DNA of 64,000 nucleotides from Paenibacillus sp. JZ16 (GTDB lineage: Bacteria; Bacillota; Bacilli; Paenibacillales; Paenibacillaceae), in contig NZ_CP017659.1 of assembly GCF_015326965.1 (NCBI RefSeq), positions 3,910,501 through 3,974,500 on the forward strand, read 5' to 3'. The notes beneath the pieces are model-generated. The model was not told where the DNA came from. It saw only the letters and a program-made list of their open reading frames with translations, and made no database searches. Positions 1 through 8,966 of the stretch are shown here, piece after piece. The number at the start of each line of letters is the position of its first letter. The stretch's first letter is position 1. The translations under genes were made by a program, and so were the position numbers.

Positions 1-46
1 CCATCAGCACCGACGAATAGAGGTGGATTTTACTGCTCAGCTTCAT
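1..46 (-). CDS. Sensor histidine kinase, N-terminal fragment (cut by window edge)
   Basis: Only the first 15 codons are visible, reading MKLSSKIHLYSSVLM. The ATG overlaps the TGA of the response regulator upstream in an ATGA arrangement, the usual translational coupling of a regulator-kinase pair. The basic, then hydrophobic start fits a membrane-anchored kinase. The identity is inferred from position, since no kinase motif lies inside the window. Confidence 0.6.
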   Translation of the reverse strand, partial: MKLSSKIHLYSSVLM

Positions 47-741
47 GGGGTCTCTTTGAGCACGTAGCCGACGCCGCGGACGGTGTGAATGAGCTCATAT
101 GCGCTATCATGATCGATTTTTTTGCGGACGTATCGTATATATACATCGACGACGTTGGTGTCGCCGTAATAATCGTATCCCCATACGGCAGCGAGTATCT
201 GCTCGCGGTTCAGCACCTGCCGTTTGTTCTTCAGTAAATAGACGAGCAAGTCAAATTCACGCGGCGTCAGATCGATCCTTCTGCCATCGCGAATGACTTC
301 CCGCGTGCCTTCGTTCAATTTCAAATCCGCTGCCGTAAGCCACTCTCCTGCCGCCTGCTCTTCCGGATCCTGCTTACCCTGAAGCCGCAGCGCAGCACGA
401 ATCCGCGCCAGCAGCTCTTCGATCTGAAACGGCTTCGTTATATAATCATTGGCTCCTAGATCAAGCCCCGATACTTTATCCTCAACGGAGCTTTTGGCTG
501 TCAGCAGCAGCACGGCTGTGTGGGAGTCATGGGCACGGATGCGCCGCAGCAGCTCAATTCCGCTCATCCCGGGGAGCATGACATCCAGCAGAATTAAATC
601 CACGTCCTGACTGCGGTATGCCTCCAGCGCATCCAGCCCGTTGTCTGCCTTGGTCACCTGATATCCTTCACTCTCCAGCTCGATTTCAAGCAATCGGGAT
701 ATTTTCGCTTCATCCTCAACAATTAATATCTTCCCGCTCAA
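43..741 (-). CDS. OmpR/PhoB-family response regulator
   Basis: A 232-residue two-component regulator that should bind promoters once phosphorylated by the kinase starting at its stop codon. The receiver has the acidic pocket E9-D10, the phospho-acceptor D53 in LLDVMLPG and K103 in ITKPF. The C-terminal winged helix has the family segments LTPREFDLLVYL and TVRGVGYVL. The start codon is TTG, chosen because GGAGG lies 7 bases upstream. The protein resembles ArlR/YkoG-like regulators, but its target cannot be read from the sequence. Confidence 0.9.
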   Translation of the reverse strand: MSGKILIVEDEAKISRLLEIELESEGYQVTKADNGLDALEAYRSQDVDLILLDVMLPGMSGIELLRRIRAHDSHTAVLLLTAKSSVEDKVSGLDLGANDYITKPFQIEELLARIRAALRLQGKQDPEEQAAGEWLTAADLKLNEGTREVIRDGRRIDLTPREFDLLVYLLKNKRQVLNREQILAAVWGYDYYGDTNVVDVYIRYVRKKIDHDSAYELIHTVRGVGYVLKETP

Positions 742-777
742 GCGCGTCCCTCCTACCGATCCTATCGAAATGGCTTC

Positions 778-1416
778 TTAACCCGGAACGCGTGCAGCCC
801 ACTTGGCCGCTTGCGTAATCATCAAACGCAGCTGAGGCTGAAGAAATGACGGCTCGTGGTGGCCCGGCATCAAGAAAACCACGCGTCCGATGCCATACGT
901 ATGGCACCAGGCGGCAGGCCACTGCTTCCCTTCATATTCATAATGCAGCAGCACGGTTTTTTCCGTAAACGGACTGAATATGAAACGGTAAGGCTCCTCA
1001 TCGAGCACAAAAGGCTCAACGCCTTCCGTAATATCGTGATCGGTCTCCCCTGGAACGAAATACAGCTTCTCCATGGGCGGGTGTCCGTCAAAACGGGCGC
1101 CGATCAGCTGCGCAAGCTCATAACGATTGGCCAGCGTAACGCCGTTATGAATCACGAGCAAGCCGCCGCCGCCGCTTACGTAAGACAACAGGCCTGCGGT
1201 CTGGCGAGGCGAGACGCGCTCATCCCATAGGTCGCTGTAGGCGATGCAGAGCTCGTAAGGGTAGAGATTGCTTTCATGCAGCATTTTATGATTTTCCGTG
1301 CACTGCACGGTGAACATGTCGTTCAGCAGGTGTGTCACTTGTTTGTCGATGCCTTGCAGCGGATGAAACTTCGGGTGGGTGTAGCTGCCAAGCAGCAATG
1401 CTTTTCTCTTATCCAT
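778..1416 (-). CDS. ThuA-like domain protein
   Basis: 212 residues with the class-I glutamine-amidotransferase-like fold typical of ThuA (trehalose utilisation) proteins: an N-terminal strand KALLLGSYTHPKFHP, a central GGGGLLVIHNG loop, and a C-terminal AWCHTYGIGRVVFLMPGHHEP segment. ThuA proteins are found in sugar metabolism, though their chemistry is poorly defined. An AGGAGG sits 7 bases before the ATG. It is a lone gene on the minus strand and no sugar operon surrounds it, so the substrate is unknown. Confidence 0.7.
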   Translation of the reverse strand: MDKRKALLLGSYTHPKFHPLQGIDKQVTHLLNDMFTVQCTENHKMLHESNLYPYELCIAYSDLWDERVSPRQTAGLLSYVSGGGGLLVIHNGVTLANRYELAQLIGARFDGHPPMEKLYFVPGETDHDITEGVEPFVLDEEPYRFIFSPFTEKTVLLHYEYEGKQWPAAWCHTYGIGRVVFLMPGHHEPSFLQPQLRLMITQAAKWAARVPG

Positions 1417-1526
1417 CGGTCATCCTCCTATTTACTACTCAATATTTCACATGATCCTTATGAACATGCATGAAGACGCTGGCATGGAATGAAATCTCCC
1501 CAACTTTATTACGTTATATCATGACA

Positions 1527-2342
1527 TTATTCTTGGTTTTGAGCAAAGTAGCGGCCAAGCGCCACCATCATGCTGCCCATTCGCTCTTCCTCGGGAACCA
1601 CCATGCGTTCAATGCCTTCTTCGCGGAGTCCCTGTGCCGTAACCTTGCCGACAGCGGCGGCCAGGACCGGTCCGCGGAATGCCTCAAGCACAGCCTCCAG
1701 CTTGCCGTGGGCACGTGCATAATCCGCAAGAAAACGGAACTGGGGCGCGCTTGTAAAAGCAACCGCATCAACCTTGCCGCCCACAATTTCGTCCACGAGC
1801 TGCGAAACATCCTCCTCCAGCGGCGGAATGTGCTTATACGGCAGGATCTGCTCTACTACCGCCCCGCGACTCTCCAGCCACTCCACCAGCTTAGGGGCAG
1901 ATTCGCCGTGCAGCTGCAGAATGACGCGTTTGCCCGACAAGTCATGCGGCTCAAGTGACCGGATCAGCCCCGACGTACTGCCATCATCATCTCGGACGAC
2001 CGGCGCCAGCCCGCGTTTTTTCAGCGCATTTGCCGTTTTGTACCCTCTTGCCGCAATCGAGGTGCGCTGCAGCGTTTCATTCAATGTATCTAAAAGGCCC
2101 ATCTGTTCGGCCGTATCATATATGGCCTCCAGGCCGATTCCCGTCGTAAATATCGCCCACGGTGCAGGCGCTTTGAGCCAAGCTTCGATCGAACGGCGCA
2201 ATACTTCATCATCCAAAAATACGGTCCCCTGGGCCGGACGAAGCAGCGCGGTTCCTCCCATCTTCTCCACCAGCTTAGCCATGTCTGCCGCCTTGCGCGG
2301 ACCAGCCAAAGCGACGATCCGATCTTTCATATGCTGTGCCAT
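1527..2342 (-). CDS. Uroporphyrinogen-III synthase-like protein
   Basis: 271 residues with the two-lobed HemD layout. The N-terminal lobe starts RIVALAGPRKAADMAKLVEKMG, and the inter-lobe region has GYKTANALKKRGL and the basic-acidic DDDGSTSGLI loop. The C-terminal half holds VDAVAFTSAPQFRFL and LAAAVGKVTAQGL, which match the family pattern in which the last steps of hydroxymethylbilane cyclisation occur. No hemABCL genes are next to it, so it may be a second copy or a regulator-like paralogue rather than the main biosynthetic HemD. The start is ATG 2342, with ATG 2330 as an alternative. Confidence 0.75.
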   Translation of the reverse strand: MAQHMKDRIVALAGPRKAADMAKLVEKMGGTALLRPAQGTVFLDDEVLRRSIEAWLKAPAPWAIFTTGIGLEAIYDTAEQMGLLDTLNETLQRTSIAARGYKTANALKKRGLAPVVRDDDGSTSGLIRSLEPHDLSGKRVILQLHGESAPKLVEWLESRGAVVEQILPYKHIPPLEEDVSQLVDEIVGGKVDAVAFTSAPQFRFLADYARAHGKLEAVLEAFRGPVLAAAVGKVTAQGLREEGIERMVVPEEERMGSMMVALGRYFAQNQE

Positions 2343-2490
2343 GTTATATGCCCCACTCTCATCATTTCTAGCTTGTGGATCCGTTAATCTTACGCTTCTA
2401 GCAGTTGACTCCAGTATAAAGGCCCTGCTCCTATAGATAAAGTCACTTTGGTCTTATTCTTCAAAAAGCCCCCCTTTCCTGCCACAAACC

Positions 2491-2527
2491 AAAAAGCAGC
2501 AAAGGAATATAAGTTCCCTTGCTGCTT
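2491..2527 (-). terminator. Rho-independent terminator after the chemoreceptor
   Basis: A stem of AAGCAGCAA(G)GGAA paired with TTCC(T)TTGCTGCTT around a short loop, followed on the minus strand by a run of T. It lies 40 bases after the stop of the chemoreceptor gene. Confidence 0.8.
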
Positions 2528-2566
2528 CAACATGAATTGAAGGCATACTGCACGCCCCGAAAAATC

Positions 2567-4548
2567 TTAAATCTTGAAGCTTTTCACCATCTCCTGCAGT
2601 TCTTCGGCTAACCGGCTTAAATCTGCAGCAGACGCGCTCACCTCTTCCATGGAAGCAAGCTGTTCCTCAGAGGCAGCCGATATCGTCTGAGTCTGGCTGG
2701 ACGTTTGCTCCGACACCCCGCGGATATCTTCAACGGACTTTTTCGTGGAGGCCGTATCTTGAGCCAATTCCTTAGCCGCTTTCGAAGTGGTTCTTACCTG
2801 GCCGGACACCGTATTCACGGCCTTTTTGATACGGGAGAAGGAGCGTCCGGTCAGATCCGCTGCGTCAACGCCGTCCGACACCTTCTGCCTGGCGGCTTCC
2901 GTCACCTCGATGGTTCGTTCCACTTCTGCAAGTATCCCTGCAATCAGCCCTGATATATAATCCGCTGAGCTTTCCGACCTTTGCGCAAGCTTACGGATTT
3001 CGGCGGCCACAACCGCAAATCCTTTGCCCTGCTCCCCGGCTCTCGCAGCCTCGATCGAGGCATTCAGCGACAGTAGGCTTGTCTCCTTGGCAATGTCGGT
3101 AATGGCCGAAGCGATACCGCCGATCTCCTCGGTCCGCTCAGACAGCTGATGGATAACCCCATTCAAATCGTTCATCGCATGATCGATATCCTGCATCGTC
3201 GCTGCTGCGGTAATCACCGTCTTGTTCCCTTCCTGAGCTAATTCCTCCGTCTGGTTCATGGCATCTGTAACCTTCTCCAACACTTCTGCAATCTCATCGG
3301 CATGCCTGGATACTTGAAGGATGCGCTTCAGAATCTCCTCGGCGGCGTTCAACTGGCGTTCGCTGCCGGCGGCCACCTCCTGAATGGAAGACGTGACATG
3401 CTCGACGGCGCTTGTATTTTGCAGGGCGCTTGCGGACAATTCCTCGGAAGATGCGGAAACATTCTCCGTCATCGCCTTAACCCCGTGAACCATGTCTCTG
3501 AGACTATCCACCATCTGCTGGAAGTGATCGGCCAATTCTCCAATCTCATCTCGCTTGAAGCCTTTCATGCGAAGCGTCAGATCCCCCCGCTAATGACCTC
3601 GGTCGCTTGGCGCATACGGCGAATCGGCTTGATCACTGAGCTTACATTCCAAGTCACCAGAATTAAGGCGGTTAGCAGCGACACGGTCATGACCACAATC
3701 ATCGTGTGGCGGATGCCATTAACGGCGTCGGCGACTTCCTGAACATACATGGTCCCGGCAATTTTCCAGCCGGTTCGTTCATTTGTAATGTAATTCAATT
3801 GTTTCTCCATGCCTTCATGGACATAGTGAAAATGACCGGTCGGCTGCTCATACATCTTGGAGATCCAGGTTTCCTCAGCCAACGCGTCCGTCCCTGCTTC
3901 ATAATCGGGGTGAAACAAATATTTGTGGTTTTGATCCAGCACCATCGTGTAGCCTTCTTTACCTACCTGCACCTCGACCAGACTCTGGATGCTGCCGAGG
4001 TTGAGATCAATGCCCACGACGCCTTTGCCGTCAGGCAGCATCTGGGCGATCGTTACAACAATCAGTGAGCCTGCATTCGAAGCATAAGGGGCTGTAATAA
4101 TCGGTTGGCCCGATGCATTCATTGCCTCCTGGTACCAGCCGGTTTGTCTAGGGTCATAGCCCGGCGGCAGCTTTTCACTCGATGCCTTGATAATTCCAGC
4201 CTGCGCCGTACCGATAAATACGTCTACCGTATCCGGATGAAGTCCCAAGTACTGCTTCAGTGCATGGATAGTTGAACCTGCTTGCGCTTTAAGTTCCTTG
4301 TCGATTTCCGCGGACTTCATCGTGGTGCTTAAATAATTCAGGTCATCAAACTTGGATTGCAGCGTGTGGTTAATGATCTCATTCGCCGTATCAACACTCA
4401 GCGATGCACTGCGGAGAATTTCATCCTCGATCGTTCCCTTGGCGTCACGGTAGGTGATAAAACCGATGGCGCAGCTGGGCACAAGGAGCACGAGGAGAAA
4501 TGTAAGGATCAGATTTCTTCGAATACGATTAGCACTTTTTTTCTTCAT
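2567..4548 (-). pseudogene. Methyl-accepting chemotaxis protein, frameshifted in the HAMP domain
   Basis: Two adjacent reading frames make one chemoreceptor. The first (4548 to 3577, 323 aa) has a basic N-terminus, a membrane segment, a Cache-type periplasmic sensor, a second membrane segment and the start of HAMP, ending VISGGI-stop. The second (to 2567) continues HAMP as [16 protein letters not shown] and carries the cytoplasmic coiled coil with the signalling tip [28 protein letters not shown] region. The junction is a run of six G (minus strand, 3583-3588). Seven G would give ISGGDLTLRM and an intact protein of 660 residues. The cause could be a real mutation, slippage or a sequencing error. 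RBS AAAGGA precedes the ATG. Confidence 0.85.
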
Positions 4549-4669
4549 GGGTTTCTTTCCTTTCTAAACTGCAGTGAATCTCGCCTGTCTTCTATAAAAA
4601 TACTCCCTTCAACTTATCGGCATCTCCTGAACCATTCATTATGCAGTAGGTATAGGTAATTAATTCCAT

Positions 4670-4702
4670 AAAAAGAGGGATACCCTGTTAAACGGGTACC
4701 CC
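4670..4702 (-). terminator. Terminator after katA
   Basis: GGGATACCC and GGGTACCCC form a 9-bp stem with one mismatch around an 8-base loop. The minus strand continues TCTTTTTA, so it suits termination of katA. The plus strand also has four T after it. Confidence 0.7.
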
Positions 4703-4797
4703 TTTTGTCGGCAATCCTAGATCACCGTTTATATAAAGGCCATCCATCCTGCACAGCGATAAACCAAGATGGCTGGCTCTTATACGTTTAGATTACG

Positions 4798-6258
4798 TTA
4801 CTTCGACTGATTGGAAGGCATGAATGCGCTTAGGTCTACACCAAGCCCGGCAGCGAGTCTTGCACCGTATTCGGCGTCCGCACGGTAGAAATTGCATACG
4901 GCACGGAGCTGAATATCGGATTTGACCTGACTCAGGTCATCAACCAGATTACGGATCAGATGATCCTTCTCCTGCTCGGTAAACGAACGATACAACTCTC
5001 CGGCCTGTGTGAAATCATCCGTTTTCTCGATACGCTGGCGAACGACACGCCCGTTGAACGGTGCCTCGCTTTCACTTACAGACGGATCTTCCACAGGGCC
5101 TGTTGTATAACTGTTCGGCTCATAGTTTACCGGTGACGGATCTTGATCCACGTTCATCAAGCCATCGCGTTGATGATTACGCACAGGAGCATATGGGCAG
5201 TTAATCGGAATCTGCAAATAATTCGCACCCAGTCGATGACGCTGCGTATCCGGGTAAGAGAATAACCGGCCTTGCAGCAATTTATCCTCCGACGGCTCGA
5301 TGCCAGGTACCAACGCACTTGGGGAGAAAGCGACCTGCTCCACTTCAGCAAAAAAGTTCTGCGGATTGCGATTCAAAGTCATGGTACCGACCGTTACGAA
5401 CGGGAACCGATCCTCCGGCCAGGTCTTTGTAGGATCCAGCGGATCAAAGGACAATTCATCCATCTCTTCCGGGGACATCAGCTGCACCTGTAAGCGCCAT
5501 TTCGGGAAATTCCCGTTTGAAATGTGCTCATGAAGATCACGGGTGGCGTGATTGAAGTCCTTGCCCTGGACTTCGACCACTTCGTCTGCATTCAGCGTAT
5601 TCACGCCCTGTGCGGACTCCCACTTGTATTTAATGTAGGTCACTTTGCCTTCGCTATTCACCCACTTGAAGGCGTGAACACTGAAGCCATCCAACTCGCG
5701 ATAGTTCGCCGGTGTGCCGTGATCGGAGAACACCCAGGTCATCATATGCGTGGATTCCGGGGACAGCGTCATGAAGTCCCAGTACCGGCCGGGCTCCTGG
5801 ATATTGGTCTCCGGCGAAGGTTTCAAGGAATGCACCATATCGGGGAATTTGATTGCGTCCCGAATAAAGAAGACAGGGATATGGTTCCCTACAATGTCAT
5901 AGTTGCCTTCCTCCGTATAGAACTTCACGGCAAATCCGCGCGGGTCGCGTGCCGTTTCGGGTGACCCCGTTCCATGAATAACCGTGGAGAAGCGAACGAA
6001 CACAGGAGTTTCCTGACCGATTTCCTGCAGGAATGCCGCTTTCGTATAAGGCTTCATGCCATTCTCCACAACAAATGTGCCGTGCGCACCTGCCCCGCGG
6101 GCATGAACGACGCGCTCCGGTATCCGTTCACGGTCGAAGTGGGCGATTTTTTCGATCAGATGATAATCCTCAAGCAGCGTCGGTCCGCGGCGTCCTGCCG
6201 TTTTGGAGTTTTGGTTATCTCCGACCGGAGCCCCTTGATTGGTTGTCATTCTATCCAT
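4798..6258 (-). CDS. katA: Catalase, heme-dependent (KatA type)
   Basis: A monofunctional heme catalase that converts hydrogen peroxide to water and oxygen in the cytoplasm. Visible hallmarks are the active-site His region [14 protein letters not shown], the distal Asn region VGNHIPVFFIRD, and the proximal heme-ligand Tyr in RLFSYPDTQRHRLG. The chosen start (MDRMTTNQG, 486 aa) has GGAGGG 7 bases upstream; longer readings to 6339 run into the promoter region. It lies downstream of perR and a winged-helix gene on the same strand. A 17-bp PerR-like palindrome is 32 bases upstream, so peroxide-responsive control by PerR is likely. Confidence 0.95.
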   Translation of the reverse strand: MDRMTTNQGAPVGDNQNSKTAGRRGPTLLEDYHLIEKIAHFDRERIPERVVHARGAGAHGTFVVENGMKPYTKAAFLQEIGQETPVFVRFSTVIHGTGSPETARDPRGFAVKFYTEEGNYDIVGNHIPVFFIRDAIKFPDMVHSLKPSPETNIQEPGRYWDFMTLSPESTHMMTWVFSDHGTPANYRELDGFSVHAFKWVNSEGKVTYIKYKWESAQGVNTLNADEVVEVQGKDFNHATRDLHEHISNGNFPKWRLQVQLMSPEEMDELSFDPLDPTKTWPEDRFPFVTVGTMTLNRNPQNFFAEVEQVAFSPSALVPGIEPSEDKLLQGRLFSYPDTQRHRLGANYLQIPINCPYAPVRNHQRDGLMNVDQDPSPVNYEPNSYTTGPVEDPSVSESEAPFNGRVVRQRIEKTDDFTQAGELYRSFTEQEKDHLIRNLVDDLSQVKSDIQLRAVCNFYRADAEYGARLAAGLGVDLSAFMPSNQSK

Positions 6259-6289
6259 ATATGAACCCTCCATCATTTCTATAATTGAT

Positions 6290-6306
6290 TTTAGACTGAA
6301 TCTAAA
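6290..6306. promoter_or_regulatory. PerR-like operator upstream of katA
   Basis: TTTAGACTGAATCTAAA is a palindrome with 6-bp arms (TTTAGA / TCTAAA) and a 5-base centre, of the size and AT-rich style of Fur/PerR boxes. On the minus strand it overlaps a possible -35 (TTTAGA) placed 17 bases from TATAGA. PerR binding is inferred from the perR gene next door. Confidence 0.6.
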
Positions 6307-6447
6307 TTTATGAATTGATTGTATCATTGGAGAATCCATCGGATCATGATTGTCGCATGAGTGTTATATGACCCTTTTATGATCGTAATATGAAGTTCGG
6401 ATGAACCTTCTAGAGTGCGGTGAATGAACAAAAAAAAGGGAGGGGGA

Positions 6448-7266
6448 TTAGTCCGCCAGGCGGTATCCCACTCCTCTAACCGTTGCAATATAGCGCGGGG
6501 CTCCCGCGTTGTCGCTCAGCTTTTTACGCAAGCTTTTGATATGGACGTCGACTACGTTGCTGCCGCCCATAAAATCCGTATCCCAAATTTTGCACATCAG
6601 ATCCTCACGCGTGCATACGGCTCCTTCGCTGTCCAGCAGGAGCATCAGTAAATGATACTCTGTCTTGGTCAAATGGATCGGAGTGCTGCCCCGGTGGATC
6701 GTCATTTTATCCCGATCAATGGACAAGTCTTTATAAACGAGGCCTCGCATGACCTCTTCTCCACCTGACAACCCGGCGGCCGGTGAGAACAATCGGATGG
6801 TTCGCTGCACCTGATACATCATCGTATCTTTGGAACGGGCAGGCCATACCATGAGCTCTTCGTTCAACAGGCTTGAGCCCGCATTGCTCATTAATTCTTC
6901 CCCTACAAGATACAGAATCGGAATAGAGGAATGCTCAGGCAGCAGGAGTTCCTTCTCCTTGTTGAACGCCGTCATATTCCGGCAGCCCGTCATATCGGCA
7001 ATAATCAATCCTGTATTGAGTGCCGACTGAAGACGCGGTTCCCATTTGCGGAACATCATCACCTCGAAGCAGTTCTCGGTCAAGGTAATGAACATTTCAT
7101 TCACCCGTCCGGGCGAACGGCTTAATAACGCAGCCCGCAGCGTTGTGGGACAAGCATCCCCTATCGCCATCGGCGTCGTCGGACGAACATACAGGTTGCC
7201 GGACTGGAAATCAGGAAACGAATAGACCGTTCCCAGTGCCGTCATTTCTTCCGTTTGGTTTGACAT
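6448..7266 (-). CDS. Winged-helix transcriptional regulator with a degenerate N-terminal domain
   Basis: 272 residues. The last 100 are a clear OmpR/PhoB winged helix (LTKTEYHLLMLLLDSEG, VVDVHIKSLRKKL, TVRGVGYRL). The first 160 residues take the place of a receiver but show no aspartate pocket, no phospho-acceptor in an LxDxxMP context and no KPF motif, so phosphorylation by a kinase is unlikely. The start at ATG 7266 overlaps the 3' end of perR by 25 bases, which implies co-transcription and coupling. It lies between perR and katA, suggesting a role in the same stress response. The signal it senses is unknown. Confidence 0.8.
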   Translation of the reverse strand: MSNQTEEMTALGTVYSFPDFQSGNLYVRPTTPMAIGDACPTTLRAALLSRSPGRVNEMFITLTENCFEVMMFRKWEPRLQSALNTGLIIADMTGCRNMTAFNKEKELLLPEHSSIPILYLVGEELMSNAGSSLLNEELMVWPARSKDTMMYQVQRTIRLFSPAAGLSGGEEVMRGLVYKDLSIDRDKMTIHRGSTPIHLTKTEYHLLMLLLDSEGAVCTREDLMCKIWDTDFMGGSNVVDVHIKSLRKKLSDNAGAPRYIATVRGVGYRLAD

Positions 7267-7637
7267 TCTGGACACACCCCCCCGAATACGACGTGAGCAT
7301 GATGGATGACGTAATTGGTTTCACCGGCTACCGTAGCAGCCCAATCCTCTGGCACCTCCGTCATGACCTCGTCCACTTTACCGCATACTTCACAAATAAT
7401 ATGTTGATGATCGTCCGTACGGGCGTCGTACCGACTCGCGCTCTCGCCCAGCTTCAATTCTCGAATCAACTGCTTATCCGTCAAATAACGAAGGGAATTA
7501 TAAACCGTCCCGTACGCCAAATTATATCCTTTCTCCACCAGCCGGTTCATGATGTCCGCAGCAGTCGGATGATCATGCGATTCCCGAAGGACATCGTACA
7601 CCGCTTGGCGTTGTGTCGTCAGATTTAAAGATTTCAA
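7242..7637 (-). CDS. perR: Peroxide-responsive Fur-family repressor PerR
   Basis: 131 residues: an N-terminal winged helix (LTTQRQAVYDVLRE, AYGTVYNSLRYL) and a metal-binding dimer domain. The regulatory-site motif DHQHIIC is present, and two CxxC pairs (CEVC and CPEC) form the structural zinc site. The residue matching the Fur/PerR discriminator is Asp (GKVDEV), as in PerR, which supports peroxide sensing over iron sensing. TTG 7637 is preferred because AGGG lies 8 bases upstream; GTG 7646 has no spacing to its RBS. It heads the perR - winged helix - katA set. Confidence 0.88.
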   Translation of the reverse strand: MKSLNLTTQRQAVYDVLRESHDHPTAADIMNRLVEKGYNLAYGTVYNSLRYLTDKQLIRELKLGESASRYDARTDDHQHIICEVCGKVDEVMTEVPEDWAATVAGETNYVIHHAHVVFGGVCPECQTKRKK

Positions 7638-7669
7638 GGTATTCACCCTTTTAATTTATTTTTAGATCA

Positions 7670-7698
7670 AGTATAAATCCTATTCTTCGCAAGGTCAA
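7670..7698 (-). promoter_or_regulatory. Sigma-A promoter of perR
   Basis: TTGACC, a 17-base spacer and TATACT on the minus strand, about 35 bases before the perR start. A TGATCTAAA half-site, similar to the PerR-like box, directly follows the -10, which would suit autorepression. Confidence 0.7.
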
Positions 7699-7739
7699 CA
7701 TCCATTGCCGAAATTGCCGCTGGTAATCTTTAAGATTTC

Positions 7740-7756
7740 TTTAGATTCAATTAAAA
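7740..7756. promoter_or_regulatory. Second copy of the PerR-like box (perR / carboxypeptidase intergenic)
   Basis: Read on the minus strand, TTTTAATTGAATCTAAA matches 14 of 17 positions of the box upstream of katA, sharing the right half TGAATCTAAA exactly. It lies between the divergent perR and carboxypeptidase genes and could serve either. Confidence 0.4.
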
Positions 7757-7838
7757 ATTCCTTTAGCTTGTATGGTTAGAATTAGAACATACATAAACGA
7801 TGAAACGTATAACCCGCCAAAGGAGGCGATCGACCGTC

Positions 7839-8852
7839 ATGGAATCCATAGGCAAGTATCCCAATCAAGTACCGTCATCCCCCGAACGATCCCGTCAGCA
7901 AACCGGCACGATTCGAAGCAAACGAATGAAGCGCCGCAAGGGACGAGCACGTTTAAGTCTGCTCCTTCTGCTGTTTCTCGTCATTCTGTTGGTCGTGTTC
8001 ATCGCGAAGATATTTATTCCGCCTCCCATCAAAGCGAGCTCGGCCATCCTGATTCATGCAGATACCGGCCGTGTGCTTTATGCGATGCATGCCGATCTCC
8101 CCCTTCCTCCCGCAAGCATGTCCAAAATGATGACGGAGCTGCTGGTGCTGGATGCCGTTCGTTCCGGGCAGCATGCTTGGGACGAGAACGTGCCGATTAG
8201 CCGATATGCCGCAGAGGTGCCCGGTTCGGCCATCGGCATGCATGAAGACGAACATTATACGCTGAGGCAGCTGTTCGAAGCGCTCATTATTCATTCGGCC
8301 AATGATGCTGCTGTAGCTATAGCAGAGCATCTCAGCGGGTCGGAAGCCCGCTTCGTGGAAAGCATGAATGCCCGGGCGAAGGAAATCGGCCTTTCTGATC
8401 GGACCGTATTCGCCAATGCATCTGGTCTGCCTGCCGCCGACCTGGTTCCTTTTGCCGAAGCGGCCTCCGAAGGGGATACCGTCATGACGGCCAGGGATTC
8501 GGCCATGCTGGCCAGATGGCTGGTGAACAAACATCCCGATCTGCTCGAGGTAACCAGCCAGCGCGATTTGCCTGTACCGCAGAAGAAGCTTTCCCTGCAT
8601 ACCACCAATCTCATGCTTCCTGGCGAGCCATTTTCTTACGAGGGTAATGACGGATTTAAGACCGGGTATACCCGCTCTGCCGGTTATTGCTTTACTGGAA
8701 CGGCGTCGCGTGGTGGGAACCGACTGATATCCGTCGTGATGGGGACCGGGGATGCCGATCAGCGGTTTAAGGAAACACGGAAGCTGATGGATTACGGATT
8801 CGATCGTCAAGGCATTTTATCGAATCTCGTCGCCGGCCTTTTTAAACGATAA
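7839..8852 (+). CDS. D-alanyl-D-alanine carboxypeptidase (penicillin-binding protein, S11 family)
   Basis: A low-molecular-weight PBP that trims the terminal D-Ala of peptidoglycan stem peptides outside the cell. Of 337 residues, about 30 basic ones are followed by one membrane anchor near 40-60. The catalytic motifs are S93-M-S-K96, S153-A-N155 and KTG (DGFKTGYT). The mature domain ends near 335, without the long C-terminal anchor of DacA, so it is DacF/DacB-like and N-terminally anchored. Start ATG 7839 has AAAGGAGG 12 bases upstream. The VanRS-type regulator pair that follows on the same strand is a plausible partner. Confidence 0.9.
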   Translation: MESIGKYPNQVPSSPERSRQQTGTIRSKRMKRRKGRARLSLLLLLFLVILLVVFIAKIFIPPPIKASSAILIHADTGRVLYAMHADLPLPPASMSKMMTELLVLDAVRSGQHAWDENVPISRYAAEVPGSAIGMHEDEHYTLRQLFEALIIHSANDAAVAIAEHLSGSEARFVESMNARAKEIGLSDRTVFANASGLPAADLVPFAEAASEGDTVMTARDSAMLARWLVNKHPDLLEVTSQRDLPVPQKKLSLHTTNLMLPGEPFSYEGNDGFKTGYTRSAGYCFTGTASRGGNRLISVVMGTGDADQRFKETRKLMDYGFDRQGILSNLVAGLFKR

Positions 8853-8966
8853 TTGCACAAAAACTCGCTATTTTGAAGGCAAATCTGCACTTTATGCGGT
8901 TGATTTAGGGTACACTGTTCGTATGGAATCATCGTTTCCAATGGATGTTTTACTGGAGGATATACA

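Noticed and set aside
7953..8810. A 285-aa minus-strand frame opposite the carboxypeptidase
   Set aside because: Shadow of a gene with clear SxxK, SxN and KTG motifs; no RBS.
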